A program made the translations under genes and the position numbers. From contig OX422207.1 of the NCBI GenBank assembly GCA_949130495.1, positions 837,253,573 to 837,317,572 on the forward strand: a DNA stretch of 64,000 bases, given 5' to 3'. The notes under the pieces were generated by a model. The model saw nothing but the letters and a program-made list of their open reading frames with translations. It had not been told where the DNA came from and did no database searches. Numbering within the stretch: the first letter of the stretch is position 1; each line of letters starts with the position of its first letter. This DNA comes from Sambucus nigra. Its lineage: Eukaryota; Streptophyta; Magnoliopsida; Dipsacales; Adoxaceae. Below are positions 1 through 10,576 of this stretch, piece by piece.

Positions 1-607
1 TGACTTCTTTATTCATTATCCCATTTGATTGCATAGGATATGATTACTTTTTTATTCAATATAATACTAAAAAGTATACTATTATAAAAATTAGAATATT
101 TTTCTGATAATAAGTTTTTAGAAATAAAATTTTATTTTTAAATAATTTTTTATGTAAATGTTAGAATGCGCCCGTGCATCGCGCGACACTAAAACCTAGT
201 AGATATTATAATACTGATGAGTCAATATAGTTAAGTTAATACACTATTGTAAAGAAAAAGATGAAAAAACCTACTCTAGGAAGGATTTGAAATGAGTTCT
301 ACTTTTTTGGGTTAACATGATTTTTTTATGCTAGTTTAAATATTGACAACTCAAAATAAGAAAATAATATTTTCATATTATCTTTTATCACATTTAAATA
401 TGTGAATGTTGTCTTTCTACATCCATATTTATATGTATATCTATATTATGCTTCTAATACGCTAATATTAAAAGTATTACAATTTTAATTGATATCAAAA
501 TCAAAGTATTAAATGCTTCCTCAATTTTAACTAGTCCACATGCAATTTATTTTATCACCAATTCGTTTATTGAATACTATGTACTAAATGCTTCCTCAAT
601 TTTAACC
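1..607. other. AT-rich flank without a gene
   Basis: No coding region is visible. Two copies of a 24-base motif (around 508-531 and 583-606) flank the copia insertion point. The sequence right after the far copia LTR (27818 onward) resembles what follows the first copy, which supports reading 607 and 27818 as one former site. Confidence 0.5.
160..199 (+). mobile_element. Possible Helitron 3' terminus
   Basis: A GC-rich block resembling the CCCGTGCATCGC hairpin common at plant Helitron 3' ends lies at about 168-185 and is followed by CTAG at 196-199, then T. Helitrons end in CTRR just after a short hairpin and insert between A and T. The hairpin here is imperfect and the 5' end is not in the window, so this is a resemblance only. 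Confidence 0.3.
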
Positions 608-1438
608 TGTTAGACAATGGGTATTGGACAACAAATTTTGAGCAACTTTGAGTTCAAATTTAGATGGCACTCACACCACGATATTTATGGGACCATATAA
701 GAATGTGTTCTCCTTTGCAAAGACAATAAAGTTGTATAATCATATGTCCAATTTCATTAAGTTATGAATAATAAATATGTCTTCAAAGTGACTCATAAAG
801 CGATGAAAGTTAATGAATTGGTTGTGTATTACTCTTCTCCCACATAGGACGAATAACTGAAATTTAAATCAATGTTTTGGGCCAAAATTAATTAATTAAG
901 TTAAACCGAATTTGACTGTTTAACTGCTAAAAATAATTTAACTGGTTTGACTATTCTTAACAATCAAAATATCGGCTATATGTACAGCCTTTCCCCTCTG
1001 GTTTTAAATGATGAGAAAATTCTGAAAAAGCAAACATTCTTCCAGAAAATTGTTTCCTCCTTCCAGAAAATTATTTCTCCCATTTATGCATTCATTACAA
1101 TTGCATATTACTGTTCTAGTTGAGTAGAAAACACATACTTGTGTTCGCTTGAATTAATCATTATTGTACTACTTGATTAATTCAAAAAATTCGTTCTATC
1201 TTGGGAGGCAATTATTCAAGAACCTTAAAGCATATTGGAGGGAATAAATTTGCCTTAAGGAGATTGTTCTAAATAGTGTTGGGATTTATTTTCTATTTAT
1301 TAATATATTCGGAAAATTTCATCTATTACAAGTGAGTTTATGAATATTATGTTATTTCTGTTATTTATGTAATTACTAAATTTAATAATTCTATTTTAAT
1401 TTTGAATTTATAAGATCTGTTAATAACAATCTTAAGGC
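608..1438 (+). repeat. Cop 5' LTR
   Basis: It pairs with 26773-27817: the first 240 bases and the last 500 bases align clearly by eye. It lacks about 200 bases present in the other LTR, including the stretch with the best TATA-like motif (CTTATAAAAA near 27209), so a deletion removed the likely promoter of this copy. Confidence 0.8.
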
Positions 1439-1456
1439 AAATTTATCCATTTACTA
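1437..1456 (+). other. Cop post-LTR segment complementary to its own LTR
   Basis: The position where a primer binding site should lie does not show the Met-tRNA pattern TGGTATCAGAGC. The sequence from 1437 is instead nearly the reverse complement of 1246-1267 inside the 5' LTR, with a two-base bulge. This may indicate an unusual priming arrangement or a chance foldback. Confidence 0.35.
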
Positions 1457-1738
1457 TTTTATAAATTCATACATAAATATTATTTTATTATTACAGAAAT
1501 TATAATTGTACTAGTTTACATTTATAATTAAAAATTTTAATTTTAATTATTCTTAAAAATTCTATTTTGTATAGATTTTTATAAACTTTGTAATTTCTAA
1601 GAATTTTATTTTGTACTTTCTAAAAACTTTGTACTTCATATTTAATTTTACACAGAAACACAATTCTTGTTAGAATTCGTTTAGTATTAATTATAATTTG
1701 AGGAAACTGATGTACATAATTTTATTTTTGTAACAGAA

Positions 1739-2338
1739 ATGGAATCACAAAGTACGAACACTATTCTACCAGCTGTGAATGTGACACACGCGACTATTGT
1801 TGCCCCCGTAAACATGCCATATGGGGAGAAACCGAAAAATTTAACGTGGCCAATTTCAAAAGCTGGGAAGGACAAATGTATTTTTATCTCACAACCTTCT
1901 AATTGGCCAGGTTTGTGTATGAGGATTGTCCCCCTTTGCAAAAAGGAGATGAAACTGAGAATGTTGCTGCCATTGAAGCATGTAAACATTCTGACTTTCT
2001 ATGCCGAAACTACATCCTGGCGTACTTGGATAAGACGTTATCCTATGTGTACAACACCATGACAACCGCTAAGGAATTGTGGAATTCTTTGGGGACGAAA
2101 TACAAAACGAAAGATGCGGGTATGAAGAAATTCATAGTGGGGCGTTTTCCAGAGTTAAAATGGTTGAATCCAAGTCGGCTATTACACAAGTTCATGAACT
2201 TTAAGTTATTCTTCACGACATTCACGCTGAAGGAACGTCTATCAGTGACACTTTCCAAGTGGAAACGATAATTGAAAAGTTGCCTTCATCTTAGAACTTG
2301 TTCAAAATTTATCTCAAGCACAAATGCAAGGAGATGAA
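1739..2338 (+). pseudogene. gag: Cop gag, N-terminal part
   Basis: Translations in two neighbouring frames give a copia-type gag (UBN2 family): a GEKP motif, then residues such as HSDFLCRNY, a TAKELWNSLGTKYKT block and FIVGRF. Frames change near 1900 and 2150, and stops follow. The product would be the capsid protein of virus-like particles. The sequence stops at 2338 where GypA inserted and resumes at 17174: the codons on either side read through naturally (KCKEMN, then V). The start at 1739 is the first ATG after the leader. Confidence 0.75.
2334..2338 (+). repeat. GypA target site duplication, left copy
   Basis: ATGAA directly precedes the TG that opens the GypA LTR, and ATGAA recurs at 17174-17178 directly after the closing CA. 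Five-base duplications are typical of Ty3/gypsy integrases. Confidence 0.85.
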
Positions 2339-3895
2339 TGTAATACCCCGTACTTTTATGGATATTTAAATTACATAAGTGAATGTAATTTGGAAATTTG
2401 AGGAATTTCTGTGAATAATATTTTGGAATTTTTGAGCCTTAGATGTTCATCGATGTGTGTTACATTTACTTTTGGGATTAAGTAAATAAGTTGGAATATT
2501 TTAATTATATGCCGCAGTTGGATAAAGCGACAAAGGACAATATTTTAATTGAAAAACCCGTATAAAAAAATGTCGGGTTTAATTAGTAAATTGTAGTTAA
2601 GTGACTCGAATGGAGATTTCAAGTGCGCGGTTGATTTCAGAATGGCTGAGATAGTCAGAATAGAGTATCCGAGGGTAGCATTTAGGTTCCGGGGATTTTT
2701 GGACTAGTAGGGACTCGCAATTGAGTAAATGAGTCATTCTTGGGTTTATAAAGGATAAGCCCTTATTCTCTCTTATAAAAGGCGCAAGAGAGAGAGAAAG
2801 AGAAGAAAGAAAAGAGAGAAAAGAAAGCAAGAAGGAAAAGGAAGAGAGAGAAGGAGATTTCGGGCCAAACTCCGCGGGATTCGACTCGAGGTTGTCGGAT
2901 TTTATCCACAAGGCAAGTGTCTACTTGCTTTATTTTATATAGTGTGTATCTCATATTATAGTTGGTAAACCATATAATTTTGGTCTACAAGCCTTAAAAT
3001 AAATTTGGGAAATTTGATTTTACGTTTACAATTTGATGTATTGTAAACTCTCAATGATTTCTAGTACTAAACCTATGATAATGGAGTGTAGAAATAGTTA
3101 GAAATAGGAGAAATGATAAAATTAGGGATTAAATAGTTTTAGGGTTTAAATCAATGAAAACTGGTTTAATCCCCCAAATAATTGATGTGTTTGTTATAAA
3201 TCAATGTTTAAGTGATTGTAGTGTTGTTGGTTGAGATTAGAAACCATACAAATGGAGGTTGGGTTGATAATTGGTGTTTTGGAGATTTAGGTTTTGTAAG
3301 AAATGGAAAGTTGGCCAACCTATATGGTGTGACCGGTCGACCGTGGCCCTATGGCCAGTCGACCAGGTCAAGGGAAAAAGGCTACCCTTGGGATAGTTAA
3401 GGGTACAATCCGGGGTGCATACCTAACGAATGTTTAGGACGAGAGACATTCGAGAAAAATTTTCGGCAAGCGTGTGTAAGTATATTTATGCGATTAGGAT
3501 ATATATGGGCTGATTGTAATTGAGTAAATGCTAAGACGTGAGTAGGATGGAATTTAGGATAAGGACTAGAGATGCTGGAGTGGCTATCCGGTGTCAGCTA
3601 CCGACTATTATTATGTAGTGCGATACCTATGGGACTAAAATAAGTTGAGAGTATACTTATTTAGTTAGTACGAATTGGTATATTTGGAATTATATATAAA
3701 TCCTTGAAAGTGATTAAGGTGTGAGTAATATATTAAGTAAGATAATACTTATAAGTTTATTATTGAAAGTATGCGAATACTTATATACTGTTACGAATCG
3801 GGACATTCGAGGTTATTGGCTATCGCTATGAGAGTTTGGCAGTTATAGCCATATATATCGAGAAGTGATATAGATATATATACAACGTTGTTACA

Positions 3896-5025
3896 TGAGA
3901 GTGCAGCAGCAGCGGAAATATTGCGACTCCTCAAATAAAAACCAATTTTAATTAATCCCAAATTTTAGTTAAACCCTAAGACATGCATCTAGATGATTTA
4001 TCAAATAAAATATAGCATGCAGGATAAAAACAAACAATTTCAGGAAAAATCCCCCAAAGGGGCAAACCCTTTTATTTCACTATAATTTGTAAGAAAACGA
4101 CTTACAATCGGATTACAATGAAATACAGTTTGACTAAGAATTACCCTCAGGTATCGGATTCTGTAGTCGGCGGCTGGAAATATCCCTTTCCAGGAGGGCA
4201 GCAATGAATCCACACGCAGCGAACCCACATGAACCTCAGTCCAATCAACAAAGGAAGAACCGCAGCACTCCTCAATGACACGCAGCCATGAAACTTTGTA
4301 GAGACTCCCTCACCAATGACACGCAGCCCTCGGTTGCAAAGATCTCTCCACAAAGATGAACAACAACAAAGTTTGTGTTCTAGGGTTCCAAAAGATTCAC
4401 AAAAGTAATTGGGATTTTTGTGTGAATTAAAAAGATGTTTTGCACATAAAAAAGGTGAAGACTTAGAGTATTTAGGACTCTGAAAATCGTGTTGAAAAGT
4501 CTTAAAAAATAACTCCCCGAAGTTGGCTTTAAATAGGAAAACTTTGAGCCTAAAAAATCTGCAGCGAATCTGGCCGAATTTATCCCAGTCGGACCGGTCC
4601 GGTTCTGAGGCGGATCGGTCCGGTCAAGCGGATCGGTTCTTTTATTTTGGCCTTCATCGGTTCGCTTGCGGTTTGGGGTATACTGGATCTGCAGCAAGCG
4701 GATCGGTCCGGTATAGGCCGGATCGGTCCGGTATGGGGCGGATCGGTCCGGTTTTCCCAGAAAAATAAAATCCTTTTAAAAGCCTCATTTTGCTTGAAAA
4801 AACTTCTTATTTTTATAAAAAACATTTTATAAAAAATTTCCCAATACTAAATATGAACTTTAAGGAACGTAAAAACAAAATTTTACCAAGTTCATTCATG
4901 CAGAGGCTATGATGTTGAAGACGCTTTGATATTCGGATCCGTTGATGTAGATGCAATCTTGAATTTCTTCAACGGTGTAACTGCGTATGACATACATATT
5001 GATAATGGACAAAAATGTCCTTACA
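3896..5025 (-). repeat. SireN1 3' LTR
   Basis: This is the left copy on the plus strand and the 3' LTR on the minus strand. It holds a palindrome array at 4592-4755 (GGACCGGTCCGG and GGATCGGTCCGG variants) directly upstream, on the minus strand, of a TATA-like CCTATTTAAAGCC (complement of about 4530-4542). It is 20 bp longer than its partner because it has one more array unit. Confidence 0.85.
4592..4755. repeat. Palindrome array in SireN1 LTR
   Basis: Repeated 8-12 bp self-complementary motifs built on CGGACCGGTCCG and CGGATCGGTCCGG, with about 20-bp spacing in the right part. The matching array in the other LTR (about 8664-8805) has one unit fewer. Open frames here on both strands are by-products of the palindromic repeats, not genes. 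Confidence 0.75.
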
Positions 5026-6648
5026 AATCTCCCCTTATGTCTATGCCGGTACATACATAAAAAATATCCGAATTATCAACTAATGACCTATACAAATCTA
5101 CCCTCCCATGAACCCTAAAGATGGAAAGATACAAATGTTTAAATCTTCATCGTTTGTTCTTCAATCTTCAACAATAATCAAATCTCAAAGCTTTTCTCAT
5201 CAGGGTGTGAACCATATTGATCTTCAATCTTCATACCTACACACATGAGACAAAGAAAATACCACGTGACATATCGAGTTTGAAATGAGATAAACATGGA
5301 TACTAATATATGATAAAAACATAAGCTACATCTCAAAAACTCCCCCAAAGTACAAACTCCCCCATAATATGATAATTCTTTCTCCCCCTTTTTATGATGT
5401 CCCCAAATAGACAAATGAGAAGAATGAATCAAATAGGAAAAATCGGGGTGTCACGGTACAAAAAAAACAGGGCATCAAATAATATGGTAAACGTGCTCTT
5501 GCAAGGAGATGCTCAGAAATAAATGCACAAACTATTTTTTATTTTTCAAATTTTTCATACAAAGATAAGATACCAATATGAACAAATATGATACAAAAAT
5601 CACACCAAGGATTTAGACTCAAACAACCAAGTCATGGAAATGGAATGAATGGGTGTGAACACATTCGATAGGTAAATCAACTCAATCAATCATATGTGCA
5701 CGATTCATACGTGTACTCCTAACGAATGAACATCAAAGGTATCATTAAGTGTAAAAGTTTGTTGAATTTAGATGACATCGTCCTATGCAAATCAACAAAT
5801 CAAAGTCAAATGATTTCCACACCAATAACGTCCAAAACTATATAGCGCATTTTCAAGAATTTCAAGGACGTGCAAACCCGTTTTAATTCTCCAACCAAAC
5901 ACCCTCATATATATTTTCTTTTAGAGGTGATCTAAATTCTCAAACTTTTGAGAATTGGTGCAAAAACCTAAATGGCCCCTTTTTGGCATGAATATCTTTT
6001 TATTGCCTTTCAATTTTTTGGGCTCTTTTAACCTCTTTGGACCTCGGATAATAAAATTCCTCAATTTTTAGGTCCTTTTTTACGGTGGCTTTTGCGCAAA
6101 GGATAGATAATTACCTTTCGCAGCCCCTCCCCGTTATTAAACAAAGCACACAAACTCACAAAACGGTTTTTATATGCACAATTTCCTTATCAAAATTTAT
6201 CGCGCTTGGTTCGTTTTAAGGACAGGATTGAAGTGAAAACACCCAACCAACATGTGATACGACAAGCACAATAATCAAACAAATCCGTGCATGTGTGCAA
6301 TAAAGGAAACATGAGTCAAACATGTAGGAAGTAACACTTAATTACATCTTAATGACTCCAAACATTATAAAGCACAAGGATGAATTGACCTATTATCTCA
6401 AAACACTATCAAATAGTCACATGAAAAAAATGGAATGATGTTGTGACTTGGTCATCCAAAGTGTTCATCCATAAACGGTGCAATACAAAAATCTTTTTGG
6501 ATTTTCTCAAAATTTTTATCAAAATAAAATCTTTTTGTATTTTTCAAACTTTTCAAAAACAAGAATTTATACAAAAAGTACAAGTCATCACACTAGTAAA
6601 AATATAACATGAAACCACAACTAGTGTATGACAAACATGCAATCACAA
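5026..6648 (-). other. SireN1 untranslated region between gag and 3' LTR, with multiple purine tracts
   Basis: No reading frame of note. A polypurine tract adjoins the LTR (minus-strand AAGGGGAGATT). Three further G-rich tracts, seen on plus as CTCCCCC runs, lie at about 5340-5395. Several polypurine tracts in this zone are a known Sirevirus trait. The region aligns with 20192-21770 of SireN2. Confidence 0.6.
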
Positions 6649-7815
6649 TCAACCAAAAGATTTCACATGGGGTAAATCACGTGCAAGCAAACGGGAATCG
6701 TGGACAAATAAACCATAAGCCTCTAAATCCGATTTTCTAACCCAAATTGATGTGTAACGAAGTGTGGGGGTTTTGGGAATCGAATTTATTCTTTCATTAA
6801 CCTTCCTAGGTCCACTTAAAAGCTTGTAACAAAATCGCCTAAGATGACCTTGCCTACCGCAATGTGTGCAAGTGTAAATCGGGCTGTGTGTGTTACCTAA
6901 AGATGGCCCTCTCCTCAAATTTATCGGTTTCTCTTTTCAAATTTGCCTAGGTGGGTCTCTCCTAATGATCCTAGAAGGTTCTCTCACAAAGTTCTTAAGG
7001 GGTGCTTTCCTAGAAACTTTAGGTGCCTCTTTCTTAACAAACCTAGGAGGCTCTCTCACACGTGTGGGAATGGGTGCAACATATTTTTCAAGACCAATCC
7101 CACCCCTATCCATTTTGATCTCGACTGTGCCTAAAATCTTATCAAGTTTTTCAGACCTAGACTCCAAATCAAATTTTACTTTACTTGAATCTTTCAATTT
7201 CACCTCAAGTTCACATATCCTAGATTCAAGTACTCGTTTAGAATCCTCAACCTCTAAAAGCTCCTTTTTCATAGTCTCCATCAACCCTCTAAGACTATCT
7301 CTCTCACCCTCGACGTACTCAAGCTTCTCTTTCAAAATTTTCACATGAGCCCTAAGTTCTTCAACTAAAAAATCATTATTTTTTATGGCACACTCTTTCA
7401 ACTGAGCTTTCAATTTCAAATTTTCTTTCTTTGTTTTCAAAGTTTCAGCATAAAGTTCATTGAAAGCAGTTTGCAAGTCATGCTCATCTACACTTTCCTC
7501 CTCACTTTCATCCACACTCCCATCACCTTCACTATCATCACTAATCACATGGATGGGAAACTCTCGCTTAGAAGCATAAAACACTTCTTCTTCCGAATCA
7601 CAATCACTAAGGGTAGATACATGAGAATTCGGTTTATTCAATTTCATCTTTAAATTTGTGGTACACTCATGTAACGTGTGACCAACACCCTCACAACAAG
7701 AACACTTCTCAGATTCATTTTCAACAGAAGATTTAAAACAAGAGTTCGTGTGAATTTTCCAATTAATTTTTTCAAAAATTTGACATCGAAGATCATCAAA
7801 ACCATCAAAAGCCAT
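6649..7815 (-). CDS. gag: SireN1 Gag, 389 codons with one in-frame stop
   Basis: A single frame from ATG at 7815 to 6649, broken only by TGA at 6937-6939. Order from the N terminus: a zinc knuckle CSCCEGVGHTLHEC (residues about 39-52), an acidic stretch rich in D, E and S (about 70-115), a long coiled coil (about 120-220), a basic R/P-rich segment with PPR repeats, and after the stop a second knuckle CTHCGRQGHLRRFC. Sirevirus Gags share this knuckle, acid patch and coiled-coil order, and the knuckle followed by a WVRKSDL-like stretch normally lies just before protease. The frame ends there, so the element supplies nucleocapsid protein but no enzymes. It lacks the N-terminal capsid part seen in SireN2. 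Confidence 0.7.
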
Positions 7816-7860
7816 TTTTGTGCAAACTCAAAATCAAATCACAATAACTTAGTGCAACAG

Positions 7861-7874
7861 GCTCTGATACCAAT
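7861..7874 (-). other. Second, internal Met-type primer site in SireN1
   Basis: The complement reads TTGGTATCAGAGC, the same as the primer site adjoining the LTR about 90 bases away. The bases just before it on the minus strand (CACGTCGTCA) resemble the LTR end of SireN2-type elements. It looks like the fossil junction of a different LTR with its primer site. Confidence 0.5.
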
Positions 7875-7951
7875 TTGACGACGTGAGAAGTCAAATTGTA
7901 TAAAAAAAAAATCCTCGAAAAATCAGGATCACGCGATAAATTAGCGTAACC

Positions 7952-7963
7952 CGCTCTGATACC
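7952..7963 (-). other. SireN1 primer binding site
   Basis: The complement is TGGTATCAGAGC, complementary to the 3' end of initiator Met tRNA, starting four bases inside the LTR edge. It fixes the element's orientation as minus. Confidence 0.85.
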
Positions 7964-7967
7964 AATT

Positions 7968-9077
7968 TGAGAGTGCAGCAGCAGCGGAAATATTGCGACT
8001 CCTCAAATAAAAACCAATTTTAATTAATCCCAAATTTTAGTTAAACCCTAAGACATGCATCTAGATGATTTCTCAAATAAAATATAGCATGCAGGATGAA
8101 AACAAACAATTTCAGGAAAAATCCCCCAAAGGGGCAAAACCTTTTATTTCACTATAATTTGTAAGAAAATGGCTTACAATCGGATTACAATGAAATACAG
8201 TTTGACTAAGAATTACCCTCAGGTATCGGATTCTGTAGTCGGCGGCTGGAAATATCCCTTTCCAGGAGGGCAGCAATTAATCCACACGCAGCGAACCCAC
8301 ATGAACCTCAGTCCATACAACAAAGGAAGAACCGCAGCACTCCTCAATGACACGCAGCCATAAAACTTTGTAGAGACTCCTTCAGCAATGACACGCAACC
8401 CTCGGTTGCAAAGATCTCTCCACAAAGATGAACAACAACAAAGTTTGTGTTCTAGGGTTCCAAAAGATTCACAAAAGTAATTGGGATTTTTGTGTGAATC
8501 AAAAAGATGTTTTGCACATCAAAAAGGTGAAGACTTAGAGTATTTAGGACTCTGAAAATCGTGTTGAAAAGTCTTAAAAAATAACTCCCCGAAGTTGGCT
8601 TTAAATAGGAAAACTTTGAGCCTAAAAAATCTGCAGCGAATCTGGCCGAATTTATCCCAGTCGGACCGGTCCGGTTCTGAGGCGGATCGGTCCGGTCAAG
8701 CGGATCGGTTCTTTTATTTTGGCCTTCATCGGTTCGCTTGCGGTCTGGGGTATACTGGATCTGCAGCAAGCGGATCGGTCCGGTATGGGGCGGATCGGTC
8801 CGGTTTTCCCAGAAAAATAAAATCCTTTTAAAAGCCTCATTTTGCTTGAAAAAACTTCTTATTTTTATAAAAAACATTTTATAAAAAATTTCCCAATACT
8901 AAATATGAACTTTAAGGAACGTAAAAACAAAATTTTACCAAGTTCATTCTTGCAGAGGCTATGATGTTGAAGACGCTTTAATATTCGGATCCGTTGATGT
9001 AGATGCAATCTTGAATTTCTTCAACGGTGTAACGGCGTATGACATACATATTGATAATGGACAAAAATGTCCTTACA
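7968..9077 (-). repeat. SireN1 5' LTR
   Basis: Right-hand LTR, 1110 bp, very close to 3896-5025 with scattered single-base changes. The minus-strand TATA-like site and palindrome array are in the same places, with one 20-bp unit less. Confidence 0.85.
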
Positions 9078-10564
9078 TTACAGTATCTATAACATGATAC
9101 AAAAATACATATATATTTGTGTGTGAATGGTATATTTGTATCTTAGAGGCTGGTTTCATAGGCTTTCTCAGGCGTAGGGTTAGAACAGCCAGATTATATA
9201 TTTTCTCTAGTTCCATCCAGGGAGGTTGCGCGATGTGGGTGAATCCCCTAGCTTGAGGAGATGGGAGAGTATATCCCCAGGTCATATAATACCGTGTACG
9301 AGTGTTATATGTGTATTACACTTGCAGAGGTAACATGACCGTATCCACCATTGTATATTTTTACCATGATCATGAGTTAGTCTAGCTTGGTACCGTGGTT
9401 GAGTGAGTAAACTCGGATTTGGATAGGCACTATGAGACTGCATTCTCGAGTTATAACTCGGCGGGATGGTTATTATACTTATGATTGTGATAGGTATAAT
9501 TATACTTGTTATGTATAGTATTTGGCTTGTATATGAAGACGCGATATCATATAATTGAGACTTGAGTAAAGTATAAAATGAATAGGAGTTATTCCCCTTC
9601 CGGTAGGTCTATATCCGAATTTATATGATTATGAATGAGAGGTTATAATGGGAACTATATATATGTATATATATAAATATGAGTTTTTATATGCGTTCTG
9701 TGCTGAGGGCCTAATGAATCTTGACGATAAACATTGCCAGATAGTAGTGTATCGGGGGGGTTCCTTGTTTGGATTTCGCTTCGCGAGACGCCCCATGCAC
9801 AAAACGTAGCGTAGTGTTAGGAATGGGGAGAAGTTTAATCCTTAGTGCTCGGGTTTATGAGGATTTTTAGAGGATGGGTGATAACGGATTAGTTAGGCAA
9901 GGTAGCTTAACTAGGTTGTTTAAAAGGAATGCTATAGGTGTGGACTATTAGAAGATGGGTGAGGGGTATCTCATGGGAGTGCGATACCAATTTAAATATG
10001 AGATAAATCATATTTTAAAAATATGGCATTTATGCACTTGCTAAATATTTTTAAACTCGGGCTCTGACCCGGTTTCTCTAACTTTCCTCTCTTGCTATGT
10101 ATGTATATATATTAGGTGTCCACACACAGGGATGCCTGGATGATGATTCTTCCGAGTCAGAAGTTTGTTGCAGCAGATGTGGATGCATGCAAGTTTACTT
10201 TAGATGCTTCTATCATTATAATCTAGATAGGAGGTACTGTAGAAACATTCGGGCCAATAGCCCAACTATATTTATTTATTCTTTTACTGCCTTTTAGTGC
10301 GGCTTTCGATTTGGTTGTATTATGTTACCGAGTGTTCGGTTATTCTATTTCATTTCAGTTTCATGTATATAAACTGTGTGAATGTTTTATTTAGTTGGTT
10401 TGATTAAAAAGGTTAGTTAAATAAAATTTTGACGCCAGACTAATAGGTTATTAGTAATTAAATTGGTTTTCGATAGTGATGCTGAGAATGAACCATATGA
10501 GACTCTTGTTTTAATTTAGTATAGGATTGATCACCTGGTATTTTATTAGGTGGGGTGTCACAGA

Positions 10565-10576
10565 TGGTATCAGAGC
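10565..10576 (+). other. GypA primer binding site
   Basis: TGGTATCAGAGC begins two bases after the CA that closes the 5' LTR and fits initiator Met tRNA, the primer used by Tekay-type chromoviruses. Confidence 0.85.

Larger units (their letters stand above)
3896..9077 (-). mobile_element. Gag-only Sirevirus-like retrotransposon SireN1
   Basis: Two LTRs (3896-5025, 1130 bp; 7968-9077, 1110 bp) begin TGAGAGTGCAGC and end TCCTTACA. TTACA flanks both sides (3891-3895, 9078-9082). Orientation is minus: the Met-type primer site is next to the right LTR (complement of 7952-7963), and purine-rich tracts lie next to the left LTR (complement of 5028-5035). Inside is one gag-like frame only, with no protease, integrase, RT or RNase H. 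Gag architecture, several polypurine tracts and palindrome-rich LTRs are all features described for Sireviruses. Roughly 20 differences between the LTRs, counted by eye, make it a fairly recent insertion that needed another element's pol. Confidence 0.85.
2339..10562 (+). repeat. GypA 5' LTR, interrupted by SireN1
   Basis: It aligns with 13785-17173 along its length once 3896-9077 and one TTACA copy are removed. Compared with the 3' LTR it lacks about 170 bases around 3384 (counterpart near 14880-15060) and has a shorter GA tract (around 2789). A short palindrome pair (GGTCGACC type) lies at about 3330-3370. Confidence 0.82.

Noticed and set aside
4523..4832. Overlapping frames on both strands rich in DRSG and TGP repeats
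   Set aside because: They come from the palindromic array of the SireN1 LTR and recur in the other LTR with a different unit count.
6890..7348. 152-residue plus-strand frame over the SireN1 gag
   Set aside because: It lies opposite the Gag coding strand, where the knuckles and coiled coil are clear.
10565..10576. Met-tRNA-like sequence as a tRNA gene
   Set aside because: Only the 12-base primer complement is present, with no cloverleaf.
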